Under the pieces are notes generated by a model. It did no database searches. It saw only the letters and a list, made by a program, of their open reading frames with translations, and was not told the origin of the DNA. DNA of 64,000 bases from an uncultured Lysobacteraceae bacterium (GTDB lineage: Bacteria > Pseudomonadota > Gammaproteobacteria > Xanthomonadales > Xanthomonadaceae): positions 155,759 through 219,758 of the forward strand of contig CADECF010000006.1 of assembly GCA_902825775.1 (NCBI GenBank), written 5' to 3'. Made by a program: the position numbers and the translations under genes. Positions 29,880 through 40,197 of the stretch are shown one piece after another. Each line of letters starts with the position of its first letter. The stretch's first letter is position 1.

Positions 29880-31169
29880 ATGAAGTTCCTGAGTACCCGC
29901 GGCGTCAGTTCGCCCGTTTCCATCGATGAAGCCCTCGCTGCGGGTCTCGCCCCCGATGGCGGACTGTATGTGCCAGAGCGCTTCCCCGACCTTGTTTTCC
30001 AAGGCCCGGGCGCAACGCTCGACCGCACTGCTTACACCCTGCTTGCCTCTTATTTCGAAGATTCATCGCTACGCGATCGACTAGTCGACATCTGCGAGCA
30101 AGCCTTCTCCTTCCCCGCACCGCTGCGTCCGCTACACGGCGAAGGCGACCACTTGCTGGAACTGTTCCACGGCCCCACCGCCGCCTTCAAGGACTATGCC
30201 GCGCGCTTCCTCGCCGAAGCCTTGTCGGAATTACGCAAACCCGATGCGCCAACGACCACCATCGTCGTGGCCACTTCCGGCGACACCGGCGCGGCTGTCG
30301 CAGCGGCCTTCCATCGCCGACCCGGTTTCAACGTCGCGATCCTGTATCCCGATGGCCGCGTCTCTCCGCGCCAAGCGCATGGCCTGGGCTGCTGGGGCGA
30401 CAATGTGCGGGCCTTCCGCGTCGACGGCAGCTTCGACGACTGCCAAACGCTCGCCAAGCAAGCGCTGTCGGACGAAGCGCTGCGCCGCGAGCGGCCGCTG
30501 AGCTCGGCGAACAGCATCAGCCTGGGCCGCCTGCTGCCGCAAACCGCTTATTACGCGCACGCCGCGCTGCAATTCCGCGCCGAACACGACGCGCCGCTGA
30601 ACTTCATCGTGCCCACCGGCAATCTCGGCAATGCCTGCGCTGCCTTCGTCGCCAAGCGGATGGGCCTGCCGATCGGCGAAATCCGTCTGGCCACGAACGC
30701 CAACGATGTGCTGCCGCGTTTCTTCGCCGGCAGCGGATACGCACCGCAGCCCACGCGCGCGACGCTGGCCAACGCCATGGACGTCGGCGCGCCCAGCAAT
30801 TTCGAACGACTGCGCCATTGGTACGACGACGACGACGCGTTGCGCGCCGATTTCATCGCCGAATCGGTGGACGACGCCACCATCCGCGACACGATCCGTC
30901 AGGCACCGCAACGCCATGGCATCGTCCCCTGCCCGCACACCGCAACCGGATTGCGCCTACTCGAACGTCTGCGCGCTTCCGGAGACCGCCGGCACTGGGG
31001 CGTGGTCGCGACCGCGCATCCGGCCAAATTCGAGAGCATCGTCGAATCGCTGGTCGGCCACGCCGTCGAACCGCCGCCGGCACTGGCCGAGAGCCTGGCG
31101 CGACCCGCTTCGGCCGAACTGTTGCCGGCCGATTACGCGGCACTACGCGAACGACTCCTCCCCCGCTGA
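29880..31169 (+). CDS. thrC: Threonine synthase
   Basis: A 429-residue PLP enzyme that makes threonine from O-phosphohomoserine. The N-terminus (MKFLSTRGVSSPVSIDEALAAGLAPDGGLYVP, here in part) and the PLP-lysine motif HGPTAAFKDYAARF are those of the long (class II) threonine synthases. ATSGDTGAAVAAAF and the phosphate loop PTGNLGNACAAF are intact. It completes thrLABC. A repeat and a T-rich tail follow. Confidence 0.97.
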   Translation: MKFLSTRGVSSPVSIDEALAAGLAPDGGLYVPERFPDLVFQGPGATLDRTAYTLLASYFEDSSLRDRLVDICEQAFSFPAPLRPLHGEGDHLLELFHGPTAAFKDYAARFLAEALSELRKPDAPTTTIVVATSGDTGAAVAAAFHRRPGFNVAILYPDGRVSPRQAHGLGCWGDNVRAFRVDGSFDDCQTLAKQALSDEALRRERPLSSANSISLGRLLPQTAYYAHAALQFRAEHDAPLNFIVPTGNLGNACAAFVAKRMGLPIGEIRLATNANDVLPRFFAGSGYAPQPTRATLANAMDVGAPSNFERLRHWYDDDDALRADFIAESVDDATIRDTIRQAPQRHGIVPCPHTATGLRLLERLRASGDRRHWGVVATAHPAKFESIVESLVGHAVEPPPALAESLARPASAELLPADYAALRERLLPR

Positions 31170-31188
31170 GGGCATCCTGCTGTCGCTG

Positions 31189-31244
31189 TCGCCCCCTTTG
31201 AAAAAGGGGCTGGCCGCGCAGCGGACGGGGGATTTGCTCTTGAT
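31189..31244 (+). repeat. Single copy of the CCCCCTTTGAAAAAGGGGG family
   Basis: GCCCCCTTTGAAAAAGGGGC can fold on itself 20 bases after thrC and is followed about 45 bases later by TTAATTTTTTT. It could serve as the end of the thr transcript. The rest of the 243-base gap before ilvL holds a TTGACA at 31377-31382 with no convincing -10 partner. Confidence 0.6.
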
Positions 31245-31412
31245 TTTGCTTAATTTTTTTCCATCGAGCATCCAACACCCCGCATCCGAATTTCGACGCA
31301 ACCACACACTAGCTATACAGCCGTCGCGACGCATGCCCACTTCCGCGGCGACCCTAAAATTTTCTCCGCAAAGGTATTGACAACCCGCCAACCCGCGTGT
31401 TCTTCTCGACCC

Positions 31413-31559
31413 ATGACGCAGCGCAACATCCAACCGCAGACCCTCAAGGCCACGTCGCAAGACGTGCCGGTCGCGTTGCTCAGCTTCACCGCCGCTGCCC
31501 TCGTACTCGTACTCGTCCTTATTACCGTCCAAACAGGCGTGGGAGTCGGGTTTGCGTAA
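31413..31559 (+). CDS. ilvL: ilv operon leader peptide
   Basis: A 48-residue peptide whose residues 30-39 read [10 protein letters not shown]: nine branched-chain codons in ten, using Leu, Val and Ile. This is the regulatory-codon block of a branched-chain leader. A further Val-rich tail (TGVGVGFA) precedes the stop. The ATG at 31413 has no clear ribosome site; a TTG at 31377 in the same frame is an alternative start. An intrinsic terminator follows 33 bases after the stop, then ilvD. Confidence 0.85.
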   Translation: MTQRNIQPQTLKATSQDVPVALLSFTAAALVLVLVLITVQTGVGVGFA

Positions 31560-31630
31560 ATAACGCCACAAACCCAGGTCGAAAGAACCTCAACCCCGCG
31601 CCCGAAAAGGCGCGGGGTTTTTCGTTTTTA
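31536..31630 (+). terminator. ilv attenuator (terminator with competing antiterminator)
   Basis: The terminator is an 11-bp perfect stem (AACCCCGCGCC 31592-31602 with GGCGCGGGGTT 31609-31619), a CGAAAA loop and a T-rich tail. Its 5' arm (CCCGCGCC, 31595-31602) can instead pair with GGCGTGGG at 31536-31543 inside the leader coding region, 8 bp with one G-U. The leader segment lies just after the Leu/Val/Ile codons, so a stalled ribosome leaves it free and a terminating ribosome covers it. GGGTTTG/CAAACCC (about 31548-31575) may form the pause hairpin. Confidence 0.8.
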
Positions 31631-31672
31631 AGGCCCGGGTTCCTGAAATTCGCACGACAGGAACATGCGTTC

Positions 31673-33436
31673 GTGAAAAGCGATGCCATAAAACTAGGTC
31701 CTTCGAGAGCGCCAGCGCGCGCGATGCTGCGCGCGACCGGACTCGACGATGCGGCTATCGCCAAACCGCTGGTGGCCGTGGTGCATACCTGGTCGGACGT
31801 GTCTCCGTGCAACCTGACGTTGCGCGATCTGGCCCAGCATGTGCGCGCCGGCGTGATCGCCGGCGGCGGCACGCCGGTCGAATTCAACACCATCGCCGTC
31901 ACCGACGGCATCGCGATGGGCAGCGATGGCATGCGCGCATCGCTGGCTTCGCGCGAAACCATCGCCGATTCGATCGAACTCGCGGTTTCTGGCCATTGCC
32001 TCGATGCCGTGGTGATGCTGGTCGGCTGCGACAAGACCATTCCCGCCGCGGCTATGGCCGCCGCGCGGCTCGATATCCCCAGCGTGATCCTGTACGGCGG
32101 CACGATCATGCCCGGCCAGTGCCGCGCGAAAGACGGCAGCGAGAAAGCGCTGACCGTGCAGGACGTGTTCGAAGCCGTCGGCGCGCACGCCGCGGGCCGC
32201 ATCGACGATGGGGAACTGCACGAAATCGAAAGCCGCGCCTGCCCCGGCGCCGGTGCGTGCGGCGGCCAGTTCACCGCCAACACGATGGCGATGGTGCTGA
32301 CCTTCCTGGGCCTGTCGCCGCTGGGCGCGAACGATATTCCGGCGATCCACGCCGGCAAACCCGCCGCGGCGAAAGCCTGCGGCGAACTCGTCATGCAGCG
32401 CTTGCGCGATGGCGGGCCGAGGCCGCGCGCGCTCCTCTCCCCCGGGGCGCTGCGCAACGCGGCGCGCGCGGTCTCGGCCACCGCCGGTTCGACGAATGCG
32501 GCGCTGCATCTGCTGGCGATCGCGCACGAAGCCGGCGTGCCGTTCGATCTGGAGGAATTCGAAGCCGCGTCGGCCAACACGCCGGTGATCGCCGACCTGA
32601 AACCCGGCGGCCGCTACACCGCCGCGGAAATGTTCCAACACGGCGGCACTGCATTGGTGGCGCGCGAACTGCGGGCGGCCGGTTTGATCGAGGATATTCC
32701 GACGGTCACCGGCCGTTCCTTTTTCGCCGAACTCGACGCCGCGCCGGTTTCCGGCCCGCAGGACGTGGTGCGCCCGGTGCGCGATCCGATCAAACCGCGC
32801 GGCGGCTATTCGATCTTGTACGGCGATCTAGCGCCGGAAGGCTGCATCGTCAAACTCGCCGGCCACGGCCGCGAACGCTTCGAAGGCCCGGCGCGCGTGT
32901 TCGATTCGGAAGAAGCCGCATTCGCCGCGGTGCAGGCGCGTGGGATTTCCGCTGGCGACGTAATCGTGATCCGCTTCGAAGGCCCCGCCGGCGGCCCCGG
33001 CATGCGCGAGATGCTGGCGGTCACTGCGGCCTTGGTCGGACAAGGCTTGGGCAACGATATCGCGCTGATCACCGACGGCCGCTTCAGCGGCGCCACGCAC
33101 GGTTTCATGGTGGGACACATCTCGCCGGAAGCTGCGCATGGCGGGCCGATCTCTAAATTGCGCGACGGCGATACGGTGCGCATCGATGTCGTCGCGCGCC
33201 GGATCGATGCCGATGCCGATCTCGCCTCGCGCGATCCCGCACGCATCGCATCGCGCGTGACCACGGGCGTGCTGGCCAAGTACGCGCGCGATGTCGGTTC
33301 TGCTTCGAAAGGTGCAGTCACTGCGCCCGGCCCTTTGGATACGCCGAACAACGATCGCCGCGCCATCCCCGTTTCTGTCGTCCCGAGCGAAATTCCTGTC
33401 ATCCCGAGCGAAGAGAGGGATCTGCTTTACGTGTGA
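31673..33436 (+). CDS. ilvD: Dihydroxy-acid dehydratase
   Basis: A 587-residue iron-sulfur dehydratase for the common third step of isoleucine and valine synthesis. The GTG at 31673 is taken as the start because it follows an AGGA and is the first start after the attenuator. Cluster and signature residues are present: [26 protein letters not shown], and [16 protein letters not shown] followed by [20 protein letters not shown]. The last about 22 residues ([19 protein letters not shown]) are encoded by a dispersed CATCCCGAGCG repeat and are not part of the family. Confidence 0.95.
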   Translation: MKSDAIKLGPSRAPARAMLRATGLDDAAIAKPLVAVVHTWSDVSPCNLTLRDLAQHVRAGVIAGGGTPVEFNTIAVTDGIAMGSDGMRASLASRETIADSIELAVSGHCLDAVVMLVGCDKTIPAAAMAAARLDIPSVILYGGTIMPGQCRAKDGSEKALTVQDVFEAVGAHAAGRIDDGELHEIESRACPGAGACGGQFTANTMAMVLTFLGLSPLGANDIPAIHAGKPAAAKACGELVMQRLRDGGPRPRALLSPGALRNAARAVSATAGSTNAALHLLAIAHEAGVPFDLEEFEAASANTPVIADLKPGGRYTAAEMFQHGGTALVARELRAAGLIEDIPTVTGRSFFAELDAAPVSGPQDVVRPVRDPIKPRGGYSILYGDLAPEGCIVKLAGHGRERFEGPARVFDSEEAAFAAVQARGISAGDVIVIRFEGPAGGPGMREMLAVTAALVGQGLGNDIALITDGRFSGATHGFMVGHISPEAAHGGPISKLRDGDTVRIDVVARRIDADADLASRDPARIASRVTTGVLAKYARDVGSASKGAVTAPGPLDTPNNDRRAIPVSVVPSEIPVIPSEERDLLYV

Positions 33437-33494
33437 CATGACCAGTTCGGAAAGCAGATCCCGGCCCGGAGCGAGTCCTGGGTCGGGATGACAA
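33379..33494. repeat. CATCCCGAGCG-family repeats overlapping the end of ilvD
   Basis: Copies at 33379-33395 and 33396-33427, plus a facing degenerate arm at 33460-33494. The first two lie inside the ilvD reading frame, and the stop codon falls in the loop. Confidence 0.8.
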
Positions 33495-33541
33495 GTCTCC
33501 TTCGATAACCGCCTCCAACCCACGACAACAAGGCCATCGCA

Positions 33542-34570
33542 ATGACCACCTCCACCAAACCCAAAATAACCATCGTCGGCTACGGCAGCCAAGGCCGCGC
33601 CCATGCGCTCAACCTGCGCGACTCCGGTTTCGACGTGACCGTCGGCCTGCGTCCCGGCGGGCCGACCGAACTCAAGGCGAAAGCCGACGGCTTCGCCGTC
33701 AAAACGCCGGCCGATGCGGTGAAAGGCGCCGAACTCGTCGCCGTGCTCACGCCCGACATGGTGCAGCCGCAACTCTACGGCGAGGTGATCGAGCCGAACA
33801 TCGCGCCAGGCGCCTGCCTGCTGTTCGCGCACGGCTTCAATGTGCACTTCGGACAGATCGCGCCGCGCGACGATCTCGACGTGGTGCTGGTCGCGCCCAA
33901 AGGCCCCGGCGCGCTGGTGCGCCGCGAATACGAGATCGGCCGCGGCGTGCCCAGCGTCTATGCCGTGCACCAGGACAAGAGCGGCCGCGCCGAGGAATTC
34001 GCGCTGGCGTATTGCGCAGGCATCGGCGGCGCGCGCCAGAACGCGATCAAAACCACGTTCAAGGAAGAAACCGAAACCGACCTGTTCGGCGAGCAGGCCG
34101 TGCTCTGCGGCGGCGCCACCAAACTGGTGCAGGCCGGATGGGAAACGCTGGTGGAAGCCGGCTATCAGCCGGAAGTCGCCTATTACGAATGCCTGCACGA
34201 GCTGAAGCTGATAGTCGACCTGTTCTACGAAGGCGGCATCACCCGCATGCACGAATTCATCAGCGAGACCGCGCAGTACGGCGCGTTGACCCGCGGCGCT
34301 TATGTGGTCGACGAAAACACGCGCGCGCAGATGAAGAAGATCCTCGCCGAGATCCAGGACGGCACGTTCGCGCGGCAATGGATCGCCGAGTACGCCGCAG
34401 GCAATGCCAACTACAAGGCCTTGAAGCAGGCCGATCTCGAACATCCGATCGAAGCGGTCGGCAAGCGGCTGCGCGCCAATATGAAATGGCTGTCCACAGC
34501 GCCGCAAGCGCCCGCCAAACCCGCTGCGGCAAACGTGCGCAACGAAAGACAGGAAGAGGCCGCGGCATGA
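33542..34570 (+). CDS. ilvC: Ketol-acid reductoisomerase (class I)
   Basis: A 342-residue NADPH enzyme of isoleucine/valine synthesis. The Rossmann motif [17 protein letters not shown] sits at residues 13-29. The metal-binding segment [19 protein letters not shown] and the C-terminal knotted domain ([18 protein letters not shown]) are intact. Length is that of the short class I enzymes, with an Ala/Pro-rich tail. The stop overlaps the ilvG start (ATGA). Confidence 0.97.
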   Translation: MTTSTKPKITIVGYGSQGRAHALNLRDSGFDVTVGLRPGGPTELKAKADGFAVKTPADAVKGAELVAVLTPDMVQPQLYGEVIEPNIAPGACLLFAHGFNVHFGQIAPRDDLDVVLVAPKGPGALVRREYEIGRGVPSVYAVHQDKSGRAEEFALAYCAGIGGARQNAIKTTFKEETETDLFGEQAVLCGGATKLVQAGWETLVEAGYQPEVAYYECLHELKLIVDLFYEGGITRMHEFISETAQYGALTRGAYVVDENTRAQMKKILAEIQDGTFARQWIAEYAAGNANYKALKQADLEHPIEAVGKRLRANMKWLSTAPQAPAKPAAANVRNERQEEAAA

Positions 34571-36351
34571 ACGGCGCCCGCTGGCTGGTGCAAGCCTTGT
34601 CTGCGGAGGGCGTGGACACGCTGTTCGGCTATCCGGGCGGCGCGATCATGCCTTTCTACGATGCGCTGCACGGATCGGACCTGAAGCCTGCCCTCATCAA
34701 GCATGTCCTGGTCCGTCACGAGCAGGGCGCAGCGTTCGCAGCCAATGGTTATGCGCGTGCCAGCGGGCGCGTCGGCGTATGCGTGGCCACGTCCGGCCCG
34801 GGCGCCTCCAATCTGGTCACCGGCATCGCCGATGCGATGCTGGATTCGGTGCCGATGGTGATCGTCACTGGGCAGGTCGCCACGCCGCTGATGGGCACCG
34901 ATGCGTTCCAGGAATTGGACGTGTTCGGCATGACGATGCCGATCGTCAAGCATAGTTTCCTGCCGCGCAGCGTCGACGACCTGCCGCGGATGGTGGGCGA
35001 GGCGTTCCGGATCGCGCGTTCCGGGCGTCCGGGCCCGGTGCTGATCGATCTGCCCAAAGACGTGCAGAACGGCGACGCTTCGCGTCTGCCTGCGCACCGG
35101 CCGCTTCCCATCGACGACGTGCCCGCACCGATCGATGCGGCCCTGCACGCGGCGCTGGCATTGATCTCGCAGGCGCAGCGGCCGGTGCTGTACGGCGGCG
35201 GCGGATTGGCGCTGGGCGACGCGGTGCACGCGTTCCGGTTGTTCGCCGATGCCACGCAGATTCCGGCCGTGCTGACCTTGAAGGGCCTAGGCGCATTGCC
35301 GGCGCAGCATCCGTTGAACCTGGGCATGATCGGCATGCACGGCAGCCGCGCCGCCAATATCGCGGTGCAGGAAAGCGATCTGTTGATCGTGGTCGGCGCG
35401 CGTTTCGACGATCGCGCCACCGGCAAGTTGGCCGAATTCGCGCCGCATGCGCGCGTGGTGCACATGGACCTGGACGCGTGCGAGATCGGCAAGCTGCGCC
35501 ACGCCGATGTCGGCGTTCGCGGCGACATCCGCACGACACTGACCGCATTGACTCTCCCTTGCGCCGCTCATCAGCACGGCCGCAACGGCGCCGCGCGCCG
35601 GCAATGGCGCGCCGCGTGCCAGCAGCGGGCGCGCGATCACGCCGCCCGCTACGACGCGCCCGGAGACGCCGTGTATGCGCCGGCGCTGCTGAAACGGCTG
35701 TCGGAACTGGCGCCGGACGCCGTGGTGTCCTGCGATGTCGGCCAGCATCAGATGTGGGTGGCGCAGCATTGCCGCTTCGATCATCCGCGCAAGCATCTGA
35801 CCAGCGGCGCGTTGGGCGCGATGGGGTTCGGCTTGCCGGCGGCGATCGGAGCCCTTCTCGCTTTGCAAACGCCGGAAAATCCCGATGCGCAAGTGATCTG
35901 CGTCAGCGGCGACGGTTCCTTCCTGATGAACGTGCAGGAGTTGGCGACGGTGGCGCGCTATCGCCTGCCGATCAAGATCGTACTGCTGGACAACCAGGCG
36001 CTGGGCATGGTGCGCCAATGGCAGGAGCTGTTCTTCGAGCGCCGCTATTCCGAAGTCGACCTTTCCGACAACCCGGATTTTGCCGCCGTCGCCAACGCAT
36101 TCGGCATCCACGCGTCTTTCGTCGACCGCACGGACGATGCCGAAGCGGCCCTGCAACGGCTGCTGGATGCGCCCGGCCCTGCGCTGCTGCATGTGGCGAT
36201 CGACCAAGCCGCGAACGTCTGGCCACTGGTGCCGCCCAACCACAACAACGCGCAGATGCTCGATGCCGACGAGGTCGCATCGCTGCCTGTAGCGGCCGAC
36301 GCGTCCGTCCCTCCCAAACCCCAGGAAGTCCGCCATGCGCTATCAACTTGA
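34567..36351 (+). CDS. ilvG: Acetolactate synthase, large (catalytic) subunit
   Basis: A 594-residue ThDP enzyme that makes acetolactate and acetohydroxybutyrate. The catalytic glutamate sits in [15 protein letters not shown], and the ThDP-Mg motif is [11 protein letters not shown] with the [18 protein letters not shown] follow-up. Paired with a short IlvM-type subunit, it resembles isozyme II. It overlaps ilvC by ATGA and ilvM by 17 bases. Confidence 0.96.
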   Translation: MNGARWLVQALSAEGVDTLFGYPGGAIMPFYDALHGSDLKPALIKHVLVRHEQGAAFAANGYARASGRVGVCVATSGPGASNLVTGIADAMLDSVPMVIVTGQVATPLMGTDAFQELDVFGMTMPIVKHSFLPRSVDDLPRMVGEAFRIARSGRPGPVLIDLPKDVQNGDASRLPAHRPLPIDDVPAPIDAALHAALALISQAQRPVLYGGGGLALGDAVHAFRLFADATQIPAVLTLKGLGALPAQHPLNLGMIGMHGSRAANIAVQESDLLIVVGARFDDRATGKLAEFAPHARVVHMDLDACEIGKLRHADVGVRGDIRTTLTALTLPCAAHQHGRNGAARRQWRAACQQRARDHAARYDAPGDAVYAPALLKRLSELAPDAVVSCDVGQHQMWVAQHCRFDHPRKHLTSGALGAMGFGLPAAIGALLALQTPENPDAQVICVSGDGSFLMNVQELATVARYRLPIKIVLLDNQALGMVRQWQELFFERRYSEVDLSDNPDFAAVANAFGIHASFVDRTDDAEAALQRLLDAPGPALLHVAIDQAANVWPLVPPNHNNAQMLDADEVASLPVAADASVPPKPQEVRHALST

Positions 36352-36568
36352 TCTCACCTTGCGCCAGGCCGAAGGCGCACTGTCGCGCGTGCTCGGCACC
36401 GCCGAACGCCGCGGTTTCCGCCCGTTGTCGGTGGACGGCGAAGCCCAGCCCGACGGCGACCGCTGGTATCTGCGCATGACCGTCGAGGGCGAACGCTCGG
36501 ACGAATCGCTGCAGAACCAACTGGCGAAGCTCTACGACTGTTTGGACGTGCAGGTGACGCCGTGTTGA
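36335..36568 (+). CDS. ilvM: Acetolactate synthase small subunit, IlvM-type
   Basis: A 77-residue ACT-domain protein ([27 protein letters not shown], here in part) of the short type that activates isozyme II enzymes; the long IlvN/IlvH valine-sensing form is not present here. It overlaps ilvG at its start and ilvE at its end, so its translation is coupled to both. Confidence 0.92.
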   Translation: MRYQLDLTLRQAEGALSRVLGTAERRGFRPLSVDGEAQPDGDRWYLRMTVEGERSDESLQNQLAKLYDCLDVQVTPC

Positions 36569-37500
36569 CCAAGATTGCCGCCGAAACGGTCGCACCTTCC
36601 TGTCATCCCGAACGCAGCGAAGGATCCGCTGTCGTCGACGGCAAACCGAAACTGTGGTTCGACGGCGAAATCGCAGACGCGGATGCGTTGCAAGCCGACC
36701 TGACCACGCACGCCATGCACTACGGCAGCGGCGTCTTCGAAGGCATCCGCAGCTATGCGACGAAACAGGGCGCCTCGGTCTTCCGCCTGCGCGACCACCT
36801 CGAACGCATGCGCAAAGGCGCGGAACTGCTGGGCATCGCCTTCGACGCCGAGCAAGCCGCCGACGCGACGCTGCAAGCGCTGCGCGCCAACCGCCACCGC
36901 GATGCCTACATCCGCCCGCTGGCCTGGGTCGGCGCCGGCAGCTTCGGACTGGACGTGGCAGGACACGCGCAGCACCTGATGGTGGCGACCACGCCGGCGC
37001 TGGTGCATCTGAGCGGCGCGAACACGCGCATGACCGTGTCGCCCTGGCGGCGCAATCCGGCCAGCTCGCTGCCTCCATTGAAATTATGCGGCGCTTACGT
37101 CAATTCGATCCTGGCCAAGCGCGAGGCCAAGTCGCGCGGCTTCGACGAAGCGTTGTTCGTCGACGATGCCGGGCTCGTCGTCGAATGCACGGGCGCCAAC
37201 GTGTTCCTGGTCAAGAAGGGCCGCGTCACCGCCGTCGAGCATCGCGACGCGCTGCCCGGCATCACCCGCGACACACTGATCGCATTGAGCAGCGCCGATG
37301 CGCGAGCGGTTACGCTCGACGAACTGCGCGACGCCGACGAAGTCTTCGCGTGCGGCACGGCCGCGGAAGTGGCGCCGATCGCCGCCATCGACGCTCGCGT
37401 CTTCGGCGACAACCCGGTCAGCCGGGAACTGGCCGCGCTGTACGCGCGCGTGGTGCGCGGCGAAGAAGCGGCTTTCCGATCCTGGTTGACGCCGGTCTGA
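36562..37500 (+). CDS. ilvE: Branched-chain amino-acid aminotransferase
   Basis: A 312-residue fold-type IV PLP enzyme for the last step of Ile, Val and Leu synthesis. MHYGSGVFEGIRSY, LAWVGAGSFG, the lysine-bearing KLCGAYVNSILAKREAKSRG region and ECTGANVFLVKKG are canonical. The start is a GTG overlapping ilvM. Residues 13-22 (SCHPERSEGS) are encoded by a dispersed palindromic repeat, and no start codon other than possible rare ones lies between that repeat and the conserved LWFDGEI, so the residues must be in the protein. Confidence 0.95.
   Translation: MLTKIAAETVAPSCHPERSEGSAVVDGKPKLWFDGEIADADALQADLTTHAMHYGSGVFEGIRSYATKQGASVFRLRDHLERMRKGAELLGIAFDAEQAADATLQALRANRHRDAYIRPLAWVGAGSFGLDVAGHAQHLMVATTPALVHLSGANTRMTVSPWRRNPASSLPPLKLCGAYVNSILAKREAKSRGFDEALFVDDAGLVVECTGANVFLVKKGRVTAVEHRDALPGITRDTLIALSSADARAVTLDELRDADEVFACGTAAEVAPIAAIDARVFGDNPVSRELAALYARVVRGEEAAFRSWLTPV
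36598..36634 (+). repeat. Single CATCCCGAACGCAGCGAAGGATC repeat inside ilvE
   Basis: One arm of the CATCCCGAGCG family lies in frame near the 5' end of ilvE and is translated as CHPERSEGS, a peptide known from other genomes where this repeat is read in this frame. Confidence 0.85.
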
Positions 37501-37502
37501 CC

Positions 37503-38651
37503 ATGGAGTCCGCAATAGCCAGCGACGTAACCGTGACCGCCGCCGACGTGCTGGCGGCGCAGGCGCGTTTGCGGCGTTATCTCGACGTCACGCCGACGCA
37601 TTACGCGGAACGTTTCGGCTGCTGGCTGAAACTGGAGAACCTGCAACGCACCGGTTCCTACAAAGTTCGCGGCGCCTTGAATGCGCTGCTGGCGGCGCGC
37701 GAACGCGGCGACGAGCGTACCGTTATCGCGGCCTCCGCGGGCAACCACGCACAAGGCCTGGCTTGGGCCGCGTACCGGCTCGGCGTGCATGCGATCACGG
37801 TCATGCCGCGCTGCGCGCCGGAAACCAAGATCGCCGGCGTCGCGCACTGGGGCGCCACCGTACGCCTGCACGGCGACAGCTACGACGAGGCCAAGGCCTT
37901 CGCCCGCGAGCTCGCCGGACAGCACGATTACCGCCTGCTGTCGGCCTTCGACGACCGCGACGTGATCGCCGGCCAAGGTACGGTCGGCCTGGAACTGGCG
38001 GCACTGGCGCCGGATGTGGTGCTGGTGCCGATCGGCGGCGGCGGCCTGGCGGCGGGTGTCGCTCTCGCGTTGAGATCGCAAGGCGTGCGCATCGTCGGCG
38101 CGCAAGTGGAAGGCGTCGACGCGATGGCGAGAGCGTTGCGTGGCGACCGCAACTTGCGCGAACCCGCCGTTACGCTGGCGGACGGCGTCCGCGTCAAGGA
38201 GCCCGGCTATCTGACGCAATACGTGTTGGCGTCATTGTTGGACGACATCGTCATCGTGCGCGAAGCCGAATTGCGCGAAACCTTGGTGCGGTTGGCGCTG
38301 GAAGAACACGTGATCGCCGAGGGCGCCGGCGCATTGGCGCTCGCCGCAGGCCGGCGCGTGGCCGGCAAGCGCAAGTGCGCAGTCGTTTCGGGCGGAAATG
38401 TCGATGCCGGCGTCCTTGCAAATCTGTTATCGGAAGTGCGGCCCCGCCCGCCGCGCAAACCGCGACGTCGGGCTCAAGAGCGCGCTTTGCTCAAGCCCTC
38501 TCCCGCTTGCGGGAGAGGGTTGGGTGAGGGCGCGCGAACGATCCAGATCGCGCCGAAAGATTCTGGAGAGAAGGCAAAGCCACTGGATTCCCGCCTTCGC
38601 GGGAATGACGGCCAAACAAAAAGCAACGTCTTAGAGGAGACCTGCGCATGA
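37503..38651 (+). CDS. ilvA: Threonine deaminase, short form without regulatory domain
   Basis: A 382-residue PLP enzyme converting threonine to 2-oxobutyrate. The PLP lysine is in [10 protein letters not shown] (about residue 50), with [11 protein letters not shown] and the phosphate loop IGGGGLAAG intact. The catalytic core ends near residue 311. The about 170-residue allosteric domain of classical biosynthetic IlvA is missing, so isoleucine feedback inhibition by that route is unlikely. In its place is a basic tail (about 312-382) largely encoded by two palindromic repeats ([14 protein letters not shown] and [10 protein letters not shown]). Operon position shows a biosynthetic role. It overlaps leuA by ATGA. 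Confidence 0.92.
   Translation: MESAIASDVTVTAADVLAAQARLRRYLDVTPTHYAERFGCWLKLENLQRTGSYKVRGALNALLAARERGDERTVIAASAGNHAQGLAWAAYRLGVHAITVMPRCAPETKIAGVAHWGATVRLHGDSYDEAKAFARELAGQHDYRLLSAFDDRDVIAGQGTVGLELAALAPDVVLVPIGGGGLAAGVALALRSQGVRIVGAQVEGVDAMARALRGDRNLREPAVTLADGVRVKEPGYLTQYVLASLLDDIVIVREAELRETLVRLALEEHVIAEGAGALALAAGRRVAGKRKCAVVSGGNVDAGVLANLLSEVRPRPPRKPRRRAQERALLKPSPACGRGLGEGARTIQIAPKDSGEKAKPLDSRLRGNDGQTKSNVLEETCA
38496..38613 (+). repeat. Two palindromic repeats inside the 3' end of ilvA
   Basis: A CCCTCTCCCGCTTGCGGGAGAG repeat (38496-38532; here shown in part) and a CATTCCCGCGAAGGCGG repeat (38580-38613) lie within the ilvA reading frame and encode most of its C-terminal tail. Confidence 0.85.
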
Positions 38652-40183
38652 GCGCCACCGATCACATACGCATCTTCGACACCACGCTGCGCGACGGCGA
38701 GCAATCGCCCGGTTGCAGCATGTCGCCGCAGCAGAAAGCGGTGATGGCCCGTGCGCTCGCGGAACTCGGCGTCGACATCATCGAGACCGGTTTCCCGGCC
38801 AGCTCGCTTTCCGACCGCGAAGCCGCCGCGCTCATCGCGCGGGAACTGCGCGAAACCACGCTGTGCGTGCTGTCCCGCTGCCTGCCCGGCGATATCGAAG
38901 CTTCCGCTCGCGTACTGCAGGCGGCCGCGAAACCGCGCCTGCACGTATTCCTGTCGACCAGTCCGCTTCATCGCGAACACAAATTGAGGATGAGCAAGGA
39001 CGAAGTGCTGGAAACTACGGCGCGCAACGTCGCTTATGCGCGCAGCTTCGTCGACGACGTCGAATTCTCGACCGAGGACGGCACCCGCACCGAGGAGGAC
39101 TTCCTGGCCGAAGTGATCGGCGCCGCCATCGCCGCCGGCGCGACCACCGTCAACGTGCCCGACACGCTCGGCTACACCACGCCGGCGGAAATGCGCGGCC
39201 TGTTCCAACGTCTGATCGCTGGCGTTCCCGGCGCGGAGGGCGTGGTTTTCAGCGCGCATTGCCACAACGATCTGGGCATGGCGGTGGCGAACTCGCTGGC
39301 CGCGATCGAAGGCGGCGCGCGCCAGGTGGAATGCACCATCAACGGCATCGGCGAGCGTGCGGGGAATTGCGCGATGGAAGAGCTGGTGATGGCGCTGAAA
39401 GTGCGTGGCGCCTATTTCGAGGCCGACACCCGCATCGACACGCGCCGGCTCGTGCCGACGTCGCAATTGCTGTCGCGCCTGGTCGGCATGCCGGTACAGC
39501 GCAACAAGGCGATCGTCGGCGCGAACGCCTTCGCCCACGAGTCCGGCATCCACCAGCACGGCATGTTGCGCCATCGGGGCACCTACGAAATCATGAACCC
39601 CGAAGACGTCGGCTGGCCGTCGTCGCAGATGGTGCTGGGCCGGCACAGCGGCCGCGCCGCAGTCGCCCATCGCTTGCGCGCGCTGGGCCATCCGTTGGAA
39701 AACGAAGCGCTGGATCGGGTATTCGCCGATTTCAAGTCGTTGTGCGAAACCCAGCGCGTGGTCGACGACGTGGACCTGCAGCGCCTGATGCAAGGCGACC
39801 GCGTCGGCGACGGCTATCGATTGGCGTCGATGACCGTCAGCGACCGCGGCCAGCGCGCGAGCGCGCAGATCGAACTGTCCGATCCGGACGGCTTGCGCAT
39901 CATCGAAAGCGCGTTGGGCGACGGCCCGGTCGATGCGCTGTTCGCAGCGCTGGCCGCCGCTACCGATGTCGACCTGAAGCTGGAGAGCTACCAGGTGCAC
40001 AGCGTCGGCATCGGCAACGACGCGCGCGGCGAAGCCAACCTGAGCGTTCGCTGCGACGAAGCCGAGTATCAGGGCACCGGCACCAGCAAGGACATCATCG
40101 AAGCCAGCGCGTTGGCCTGGCTGGACATCGCCAATCGCGTGCTGCGCACCCGGCAGCCGCAACGCATGTCCGCGATGGCGTGA
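38648..40183 (+). CDS. leuA: 2-isopropylmalate synthase
   Basis: A 511-residue enzyme committing 2-oxoisovalerate to leucine. The DRE-TIM motif [11 protein letters not shown] (14-24) and [16 protein letters not shown] are intact. The C-terminal dimerisation/regulatory domain that senses leucine is present (about 390-505, [12 protein letters not shown]). The ribosome site GAGGAGA lies inside the ilvA tail, and the start overlaps the ilvA stop. Confidence 0.97.
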   Translation: MSATDHIRIFDTTLRDGEQSPGCSMSPQQKAVMARALAELGVDIIETGFPASSLSDREAAALIARELRETTLCVLSRCLPGDIEASARVLQAAAKPRLHVFLSTSPLHREHKLRMSKDEVLETTARNVAYARSFVDDVEFSTEDGTRTEEDFLAEVIGAAIAAGATTVNVPDTLGYTTPAEMRGLFQRLIAGVPGAEGVVFSAHCHNDLGMAVANSLAAIEGGARQVECTINGIGERAGNCAMEELVMALKVRGAYFEADTRIDTRRLVPTSQLLSRLVGMPVQRNKAIVGANAFAHESGIHQHGMLRHRGTYEIMNPEDVGWPSSQMVLGRHSGRAAVAHRLRALGHPLENEALDRVFADFKSLCETQRVVDDVDLQRLMQGDRVGDGYRLASMTVSDRGQRASAQIELSDPDGLRIIESALGDGPVDALFAALAAATDVDLKLESYQVHSVGIGNDARGEANLSVRCDEAEYQGTGTSKDIIEASALAWLDIANRVLRTRQPQRMSAMA

Positions 40184-40197
40184 CACGGGACGAAACC

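Noticed and set aside
31377-31412. Strong ilv promoter from the perfect TTGACA
   Set aside because: No acceptable -10 box lies 16-18 bases downstream, and the transcript would start almost on the leader ATG. Mentioned only as a hexamer.
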